Position numbers and translations under genes: made by a program. 64,000 bases of DNA from NCBI RefSeq assembly GCF_947495665.1, contig NZ_CANLZV010000006.1:124001-188000 (forward strand), in the 5' to 3' direction. Each line of letters begins with the position of its first letter. Position 1 is the first letter of the stretch. This document shows positions 36,009-45,900 of this stretch, piece after piece. Source of the stretch: an uncultured Sunxiuqinia sp. Its GTDB lineage: Bacteria > Bacteroidota > Bacteroidia > Bacteroidales > Prolixibacteraceae. The notes beneath the pieces were generated by a model, which worked only from the letters and a program-made list of their open reading frames with translations, had not been told where the DNA came from and did not search any database.

Positions 36009-36677
36009 TCAGAATTCGATTCGACCCAATTTAAATTTTTCCTTTGACGAGTGAAGTATCCAGTATACTACCCCACTCATTAAAGCAGCAAAAAAGCACC
36101 ACACCGAAGTAAGGTACTGTCTGAAAAACACGATAGTAACAACGCACGACAGCAGCATCAAAATACCCAGCCACTTGGTTTTTCGGACTTCTGAAACAAA
36201 AAGAGGGACGATGGTTACAATCAGATATAAACCAAAGGCAGGTAACGCCAATAAACTCGGAAAATCATTATTGTACTGAACATGATAATAAACAATTCGT
36301 GGTGATACCTGATAGGATATCAGACAGAAGGCATAATAACCGGACAAAATCATACCCAAAATCAGCAACACACGTAAGATCTTTCTCCATTTTTCATTTT
36401 TCTCCATCAACAAGACGGAGACTGGGATTAAAGATGGCCAGATGACTTCGGCCATAACCAAAAAGAAGTAAGTACTAAATATGCGTATTGTTTCTGATCC
36501 GTCAGTGAACAGACTAAGCCATAAAACACCTTCCGCAAATTGCTGGATCCCAAAAAACAGAGGAATTACTGCAAAGACAAGCTGTGCCGGATGATGTACT
36601 TTTCTTACAGTCACAACACCAATCACCGTAATGACTGCCCCACTGACAAAACTGGCTTCTGGCGAAAAACACATCAA
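36009..36677 (-). CDS. DUF6629-like membrane protein
   Basis: A 222-residue integral membrane protein with about seven hydrophobic segments. The N-terminus MMCFSPEASFVSG and the PLFFGIQQFAEGVLWL segment are characteristic of DUF6629, a family of unknown function. Its codon use looks like the neighbours. It is flanked by two diverged copies of the hcp terminator segment, which suggests it was inserted by, or came from, a local duplication. Confidence 0.75.
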   Translation of the reverse strand: MMCFSPEASFVSGAVITVIGVVTVRKVHHPAQLVFAVIPLFFGIQQFAEGVLWLSLFTDGSETIRIFSTYFFLVMAEVIWPSLIPVSVLLMEKNEKWRKILRVLLILGMILSGYYAFCLISYQVSPRIVYYHVQYNNDFPSLLALPAFGLYLIVTIVPLFVSEVRKTKWLGILMLLSCVVTIVFFRQYLTSVWCFFAALMSGVVYWILHSSKEKFKLGRIEF

Positions 36678-36820
36678 CTTTCCCTTTCTGTGAAATTTCT
36701 ATTTACAAAATACTGATGAACCTAAAAAAACTAAAAGGTACGACATAATTCCTGGTTAAAGCAGACATGCACAAATTATATATTGGGTTATCGGGCTTAG
36801 CATCAATAACGACAGTGCGC

Positions 36821-36883
36821 ATTTATTGAATTTGATTTGCGAAAACGCAGGGCATCAGAACAGGATGCTCCTTGCTTTCTGGG
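36821..36883 (+). repeat. Degenerate copy of the hcp 3' segment
   Basis: ATTTATTGA, ATTTGATTTG and the stem GGGCATC/GATGCTC repeat the 35868-35932 segment in order, with a 6-base deletion and several substitutions. The stem is weakened (GGGCATC against GATGCTC) and the T-run is broken. Confidence 0.6.
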
Positions 36884-36903
36884 GTAGAATCAGCCACACG
36901 CCA

Positions 36904-36941
36904 TAAAAAAAGCGAGGCCGTTCAATTGAACGGCCTCGCTT
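36904..36941 (-). terminator. Terminator of the giant gene
   Basis: AAGCGAGGCCGTTCAA is followed by its exact inverse complement, a 32-base perfect palindrome at 36910-36941, with a T-run on the minus strand (36910-36905). It is 18 bases after the giant gene's stop. Confidence 0.85.
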
Positions 36942-36958
36942 GTCGATATGTAGGTAGC

Positions 36959-39900
36959 TTACTTGCGTAAAATCACCTTCCTGGTCAGGATGGATGTTCC
37001 CAGTTTCACCTGGATTAAATACACCCCATCCATTTGATTAGACAGATTGAGCTGAATGGGTTCGGACAAGAAATAGCTTTTACGATGAATTTCCTGTCCC
37101 AACAGATTACAAACACTTAACTCAACTTCCAAGCTGTTTTCGGCCTGAATAGCGACCTGCACCATTCCCCTGCTGGGGTTCGGATAAACCTTTAGGCTCA
37201 TGCTTTCGGTAAGCTCATCCAGCCCGGTCGGAATCTGCACAACCACCAGCACTTCAATGCTTGCGCTGGCACCCGAAAGGTCGGTGGCCGTTAATTTAAA
37301 CCGGTGCTCACCCAGCTCTGTTTCGGTTGGAGCCACGGTCAGTTCCACCGATTCCGGATTGAAATTGGCCCAAGCCGGCAACGTCGTGCCATCTTCCAGA
37401 CTCATGTGATACGATAGGCGGTCACCTTCGTCCGCATCGCTGAACAGGTTGGCCGACAAGTCCTCCGTCACGCTACTGTTTTTATCCACATAAATGGTAA
37501 GGTTCTCTCCAGTCACCTCCGGAGCCTGGTTTTCCAGCAACCTTAACGTAAAACTTGCCTGAGTTTCATCCAGTCCGCCATTCGCTGTTCCACCGTTGTC
37601 TTTCAGCCGAATGCTGATGGTTGTTTCTCCGCTTTGACCTTCAGCAAGCGAAAGGCTTACCCGGGCTGTTTCTTCGCCTGGTGTGTAGTCCACTTGCGTT
37701 GCCGTAACCATTGACGGGTCAGCAACATCAACCACAATACTTTCAACCCGTTGTCCCTCGCAATCGGCTCCGGCATGAATGCCTGTCAGTACTAACTCCA
37801 CGCTGGTTTGATGCGCAGGCACCATCAGGTTCTCCAAAGCATCAAGCCCCGGCGCCTGATTTATGGATTCTACATTTACCTGGAAGCTGGATGTTGTGGT
37901 ATTTCCCGAATTGTCGGTTGCGCGGAAAACCAGCTCCGTGGTTCCAAGCGGAAATTCGCTGCCACTCGCAAGGCCCGCAATCTGTTCGAGCGAAGCCCCA
38001 CAGGCATCGTGTACAACAGGCAAATCAAAGTTCACCACCGCCGAACAGGCTCCGGGTTCAGCAATAACCGTAATGGCTTCCTTTTGTGCGATTGCCGGAT
38101 TTGTTACATCCACCACGCGCACCATAACAGTAGCCTTGCTTTCGTTTCCACTCTGATCGGTCACGGTCACAAGCACCTCATTGTCGCCCAGGTTTGCACA
38201 GTCAAATGCCGTTTGCGAAATCACCTGATCGCCAATGCCACAATTATCCATCGCGTCGATGATCACATCTTCCGGCTTAATGGTCGCTGCCCCATTGGCA
38301 TCAAGTTCCAGGCTTATGTTTTCGGTTACCAGCGTTGGCGGCGTTTGGTCTTCTACAGTAATTGTGAAGGAGCTTTGAACAGTGTTCCCCCCCCAATCGG
38401 TAAATTCAAAGGTGTTGGTGGTTGTTCCCAACGGAAAGACGGAACCACTTGGCAGGCCGGCAGTCTGAGTAATTGCTACCTCGCCTGAGTTATCAAGCGC
38501 AACAATTCCTGTGGCAACAGAGACCTTGAATGCCAGATCAACGTCATAAGAACCACTATAGAATGATGAATAATACTGGCCTTCGGAATATACTCCCGGA
38601 TACGAAGCTTCAAATAAAAGATTGGTGCCTTCAATTTGAAAGGTATAGCTTGCTCCTTCCATAAGCATCGGAGCATCGGCATAAGGAATTGAAACATCCA
38701 GCCAACCACGATCGTGACTTTCGCCCTGATAATCGACACTGTAAATGTTTTTCCCGGCAACACCTGTCCCCTCAAAAATAACTAATTTAAACATGGGGGT
38801 AACCGGTCCATTTAAATGAAGCTGCAGTTTCGTTAACCTACCTGTTTCCCCGGCTTTAAACGATTGCCATTGGACACTTCCGCTTACTTCCATATTAGCA
38901 TCAAGTACCGAAACATCAACCACCTCTTCCAAATAATTCACCCGTGCGCCACATTGGTCTGCTGCACTAGCCACCGTACTATTGGCAGGAAGCGAAATGG
39001 TGGGAGGAATAATATCCGGAATGGTTACCACAGCTGTTTGCTCCACCGAGTTTCCATGCACATCCACCAAGGTCACGATTATTTCCTGTTCTCCCGCATC
39101 AGCCTGACTAAAAACAGTCTGGCTTAAAAGAGTATCCTGAATGCCACAATTATCGGTCGCCTCAACCACTAAATCCTTTGCACGAATGGTGGCATTCCCG
39201 TCGGCATCCAAAGTTGCCTCCATTGGCTGAACCGTCAGTTTGGGCGAAATCGTATCCATAACCGTAATGATCGTCTGTTGGATGGACTCATTGCCACTGC
39301 CATCGGTTGCCGTTAGCGTGACTTCATGATCGCCCACCTCTTCGCAGTTAAACACTTCTTTACTGGCTGTAAGCTGCATCCCGCAGTTGTCATAAAACGG
39401 GATAAAGTTCAAGGTAAATTCTCCAGTCTCTTTTCCAAAGATACCTTGTGCGTTCGGAGTCAGACTATAGCGATCAGTATCAATATAATAATAAGAAGTG
39501 CTATAATCCGTTCGGATAAAAAACAGCTGATGAAAGGTTGAACCATCAAGCGTAAAATAGAAACCATCCAGGTCTCCCGGAGCCGGGCTACCAGGACTAA
39601 AACCTCCTAACGCAACCCTGTTATCCGTATAGAATGGGAGAACCTCCAAAGTCATTTCAAACGAAAAGTCCTCCGCTCTTAAAACAGCCTTTCCGTCGGC
39701 ATCAAGCATTAGCGTTAGGTTTTTGCTGGGTAAGGCAGGCGGGGTGTTATCAACCACCGTAACCACCGCTGTGCCCGAGTTGCTGTTGCCGGCGGCATCC
39801 CAGGCTGTCAGCGTAACCGTATTATCCCCCAACTGGCTGCAATCAAAAGAAGACTGATCCAACGAAAATTCTGTAATCCTCAAATTATCAGTCGATCCAT

Positions 39901-42900
39901 TATCGATTTGCTCCGGGCTGATGCTTGCCTTTCCTGATTGATCCAGCTCAAGGATAAGATTCTGAGTAAGGGCTACCGGTGGCGTATCATCCGGAGCGGT
40001 GACCGTAACAATTGCCCTCTGCTCAACGGTATTTCCATGCGTATCAGTTAAAGTCACCGTTACCTCATTTTCCCCCGCATCTGTCGGGCTAAAAGTAGTT
40101 CGACTTAAAATCGTATCCTGTGTTCCACAAACATCCGTAGCTTCAACAACTAAATCCGCTGAAGTGATGGTGATCGCTTCGGCGGCATCACTTTCAAAAT
40201 TAACCGTGAAATTTTGAACCGATAAAACCGGGCGGATGGTGTCGGTAACCGTAATGGTTAGCGTTTCCTCCATACGATTACCGTGTGAATCGGTTAACGT
40301 TAGCGGCAGGGGATTATCGCCCAAGTCTTCGCAGGAAAATGTTCTTGCAACTAAATCCGACAGCACTTCGCCGCAGTTATCATACCACAGGGCAAAGCTT
40401 AAGGTATATTCCTTGTCCGTTTCATCAAATATACGCTCTATATTGCCAGAAGAATTGTTGGTACCTGAGTCAAAATGATACAGGTACGAATCAGTGGAAT
40501 GCTGATGGTACAAAAATAACTGATAGAAGTTTGAGCCATCAAGCGTAAAATACAAACCATCCAAGTCTTCCGGCCTTGGTCCTTCATCCTTAAAACCGCT
40601 AACAACAATCTCATTGTACGAGTTATGTGAGTAGTACAAATACACCGATAAGCTCATTTCGAAAAAATGGTCCTCCGGCGCAAAAACGGTTTTTCCTTCG
40701 GCATCAAGTACAAGCGTTAGATTTCTGGTCACGAGGGCTGGTGGCAAATTATCAATCACTGTAACCACCGCTGTGGCTGAAGCACTGTTGCCGGCAGCAT
40801 CCCAAGCCGTCAGCGAAACCGTATGATCACCCAACTGGCTGCAGTCAAAAGAAGACTGATCCAGCGTAAGCTCTGTGATTCTCAAATTATCGGTCGAACC
40901 ATTATCAATCTGCTCCGGGCTGATGTTTACTGTTCCTGATTGCTCCAACTCTACCGTAATATCCTGCGCTAAGGCTACCGGCGGTGTATCATCCGGAGCG
41001 GTGACCGTAACAATTGTCCGCTGCTCCACGGTATTTCCATGCCTATCGGTTAAAGTCACGATTACTTCATTTGCTCCCGCATCTTTCGGGCTAAAGGTAC
41101 TTCGGCTTAAAACAGTTTCCTGAATTCCGCAATTGTCCGTAGCCTCAACAACCAAATCCGCTGAGGTAATGGTGATCGCTTCAGCGGCATCACTCTCAAA
41201 ATTAACCGTAAAGTTTTGAACCGATAAAGCCGGGCGAATGGTATCGGTAACCGTAATCGCAGCCGTTGCTTCATTACCGTTGGCATCCCGTGCAGTCAGA
41301 ACAATTTCATTATTACCCACATCTGCACAGGTAAATTCTTGTTGGCTTAGCTCAACTTGCACATCGCCACAGTTATCATACCACGAAGCAAAGTTCAGGG
41401 TAAACTCTCCGTAAGCTTTTCCAAATAAATCTTGCGCATTGAGAGTCGGGTTGAAGCCATCCGTGTCAATATAATAATACGAACCTCCCAGATAATGTGG
41501 ATTAAGGAATAGTTGGTGAAAAGTAGAACCATCAATCGTAAAAAGCAAGCCATCCAAATCCTCCGGAACTAATCCATCATCCTTGAAACCATATATTTCA
41601 ATTGAGTTAGTACTCGCACTATAAACCGTTAAGGCCATCTCAAACGAGAAATCTTCCGGCCTAAAAGCGGCTTTCCCATTGGCATCAAGTACTATCGTAA
41701 AATTATTGGTTGACAGCCCCGGAGGGGTGTTATCAACAACGGTAACCACCGCTGTTGCCGAGGCACTGTTACCGGCAGCATCCCTGGCCGTAAGGGTAAC
41801 GGTATGCTCACCCAGCTGGCTGCAATCAAAGGAAGTAATATCCAACGTCATTTCAGTTATACCAACATTGTCCGAAGAGCCAGCATCAATCATTTCTGGC
41901 GTAAGCGTTGCGCTGCCGGTTTCATCCAGGTCTAAGGAAATGTTATTCATTAATACCGTAGGAGGGGTAAGGTCAGGAATGCTTATCACAGCGGTCTGTT
42001 CAGCACGATTGCCATGCACATCCACCAAGGTCACGATTACTTCATTCCCGCCCTCGTCTGCATGACTAAATTCCGATTGACTTAATAAGGTATCTTGAAT
42101 GCCACAATTATCCGTAGCCTCAACCACTAAATCCTTTGCGCTGATGGTAGCGTTTCCATTGGCATCCAGTGCCAACTCCAAATTCTGAACCGTCAGTTTG
42201 GGCAAAATTGTGTCCAGAACCGTAAGGATTGTCTGTTGGATGGACTCATTGCCACTGTCATCGGTTGCCGTTAGCGTGATTTCATGATCGCCCACCTCTT
42301 CGCAGCTAAACACTTCTTTACTGACTGTAAGCTGCATCCCGCAGTTGTCATAAAACGGGGTAAGGCTCAAGGTAAACTCTCCGTAGGCCTCTCCAAAAAT
42401 CTCTTGTGCGTTCGGAGTCATACCCAATTGATTCGAATCAATTAGGTAGGCCGCAACTTCATCACGCTTACCATAAAAGAACAACTGATGGTAGGTCACT
42501 CCATCAAGTGAAAAAAACAAACCATCCAGCTCCTCTGGGGTCAATCCGCCAGCCTTGAAGCCATAAACTTCAATTCCATTAGCCGGTGCAGGGAACACCT
42601 CTAAGGTCATTTCGAACGAAAATTCCTCCGGTGTAAGAACGGCCTTCCCGTCGGCATCAAGCATTAGCGTCAGATTTCCGGTGGGTAAGCTTGGTGCAAG
42701 CTTGTCAACCACGGTAACCAATGCTGTTGCCGAGGAGCTGTTGCCGGCAGCATCCCAGGCTGTCAGCGTAACGGTATTATTCCCCAACTGGCTGCAGTCA
42801 AAAGAAGATTGATCCAACGAAAGTTCTGTGATTCTCAAATTATCGGTCGATCCATTGTCAATCTGCTCCGGGCTGATGCTTGCCTTTCCTGACCGATCCA

Positions 42901-45900
42901 GCTCAAGGGTAAGATCCTGGGTTAGGACTACCGGTGGCGTATCATCCGGAGCGGTGACCGTTACAATTGTCCTCTGCTCAACGGTATTTCCATGCGTATC
43001 TGTTAAAGTCACCGTTACCTCATTTTCCCCCGCATCTTTCGGGCTAAAAGTACTCCGGCTTAAGACTGGCTCCTGAATCCCGCAATTGTCCGTAGCTTCA
43101 ACAACTAAATCCGCTGAAGTGATGGTGATCGCTTCGGCGGCATCACTTTCAAAATTAACCGTAAAATTTTGAACCGATAAAACCGGACGGATGGTGTCGG
43201 TAACCGTAATGGTTAGCGTTTCCTCCATACGATTACCGTGTGCATCGGTTAACGTTAGCGGCAGGGGATTATCGCCCAAGTCTTCGCAGGAAAATGTTCT
43301 TGCAACTAAATCCGACTGCACTTCGCCGCAGTTATCATACCACAGGGCAAATTTGAAGCTAACTTCCCCGAATGTATCTCCAAAGATGTCCCGCGCATTG
43401 GGAGTAGAACTGTAGCCATCTTTATCGATATTATATACATAAGAATAACTGTTATAGTTGTAAGCCAAGAATAACCGATGAAAGGTATAACCGTCAAGTG
43501 TAAAGGACAAACCATCCAGGTCTTCCGGCGTCAGTCCGCCATCCATAAAGCCGCCAATGACAACCTGATTAGATGAATAGAACGGAGACACCGTTAAGGA
43601 TACTTCAAACGAATAGTCCTCCGGCGTAAAGGTTGCCTTTCCATCCGCGTCAAGCATAAGCGTTAGATTACTGTTCACGAGGGCTGGTGGCAAATTATCA
43701 ATCACTGTAACCACCGCTGTGGCTGAAGCACTGTTGCCGGCAGCATCCCTGGCCGTAAGGGTAACGGTATGCTCACCCAGCTGGCTGCAGTCAAAAGAAG
43801 ACTGGTCTAACAAAAGCTCTGTGATTCTCAAATTATCGGTCGAACCATTATCAATCTGCTCCGGGCTGATGTTTACTGTTCCTGATTGCTCCAACTCTAC
43901 CGTAATATCCTGCGCTAAGGCTACCGGCGGTGTATCATCCGGAGCGGTAACCGTAACAATTGTCCGCTGCTCCACGGTATTTCCATGCGTATCGGTTAAA
44001 GTCACGATTACTTCATTTGCTCCCGCATCTTTCGGGCTAAAGGTACTTCGGCTTAAGACTGGCTCCTGAATTCCGCAATTGTCTGTAGCCTCAACAACCA
44101 AATCCGCAGAGGTAATGGTGATCGCTTCAGCGGCATCACTCTTAAAATTAACCGTAAAGTTTTGAACCGATAAAGCCGGGCGAATGGTGTCGGCAACCGT
44201 AATCGCAGCCGTTGCTTCATTACCGTTGACATCCCGTGCAGTCAGAACAATTTCATTATTACCCACATCTGCGCAGGTAAATTCTTGTTGGCTTAGCTCA
44301 ACTTGCACATCGCCACAGTTATCCTTCCACGGGGCAAAGTTTAAAGTATGCTCACCGGATGTATCTCCAAAGATGTCCCCCGAATTCGGAGTTGTGCTAT
44401 GCCGGTTCAAATCGATATAGTAATATGCACGACTTGCATTCTTACTATGGAAAAACAGTTGATGGTAGGTATAGCCATTGAGTGTAAAATACAAACCGTC
44501 TAAATCCTCTGGCGCGGGTCCGTTAGCTTCAAATCCACTAAGATGAATATCATTATAAGGGACATTCGGATACACCATCAAGGTCGTTTCAAACGAATAA
44601 TCCTCCGGTGTAAAATCAGCTTTCCCGTTGGCATCAAGTACTATCGTAAAGTTATTGGTTGACAGACTCGGAGGGGTGTTATCAACAACGGTAATAATCG
44701 TTTGCTGGCTTGACGCATTGCCGCTGGCATCGGTTGCGGTTAGCGTGACTTCATGATCGCCCACCTCGTTGCAGCTAAATACTTCTTTACTGGCCGTAAG
44801 CTGCATGCTGCAGTTGTCATACCAGGGAGAAATGCTCAAAGTAAACTCTCCATTGTCTTTTCCAAAGATCTCTACTGGGTTCGGAGTCGGACTATCTCCA
44901 TCCGTATCTAAACTGAAATAAGAGTATCTACCTTCCTTCCATTGAAAGAAAAGCTGATGATAGCTTGAACCATCAAGCCTAAAATACAAGCCATCTAAAT
45001 CTTCCGGAGTGAGTCCATCAGCCTTGAAATCATTAATTTGAATTAGATTATCAGGGAACAAATACATTTCGAATGTCATTTCAAACGAAAAATCCTCCGG
45101 GGTGAAAACGGCTTTCCCGTCGGCATCAAGCATTAGCGTAAGGTTCTTGGCAGGTAAAACCGGAGCCCTGTTGTCAACCACGGTAACCACCGCCGGGGTC
45201 GAAGCGCTGTTGCCGGCAGCATCCCAGGCTGTCAGCATAACTGTATTATTTCCCAACTGGCTGCAGTCAAAAGAAGACTGATCCAAGGTAAGCTCTGTAA
45301 TCCGGAGGTTGTCGGTCGATCCCTTGTCTATCTGCTCCAGGCCGATGCTTGCCTTGCCCGACTGATCCAACTCAACCGTAATATCCTGGGTTAATACCAC
45401 TGGCGGCGTATTGTCCGGTACAGCAACCGTAACAACAACCGTTTGCTCAACGGTATTTCCATGCGCATCGCTTAAGGTCACGGTGACGTTATTTTCGCCC
45501 GCATCTTTCGGGCTAAAGGTACTTCGGCTTAGAACAGGCTCCTGAATTCCACAATTGTCCGTAGCCCAAATAACCAAATCCTCCGGAGCAATGGTGATTG
45601 CGTCGGCCGCATCATTCTCAAAATGAAGTGTCAGGTTTTGGGCTGAAAAAACAGGATGTATGGTATCGGTAACCGTAATGGTTAGCATTTCCTCACGACT
45701 ATTGCCCTGTGCATCGGTCAAAGTCAACGACAGGGGATGATCGCCCACCTCTTCGCAGCCAAATGTTCTTGGAGTTAAATCGGGCTGCACCTCGCCACAG
45801 TTATCCTTCCACAGGGTAAATTTCAAGGTAAACTCCCCAGGCTCTTTGCCAAATAAATCTTGTACATTCAGAGCATAGTTGGAGCCATCCGTGTCAATGA

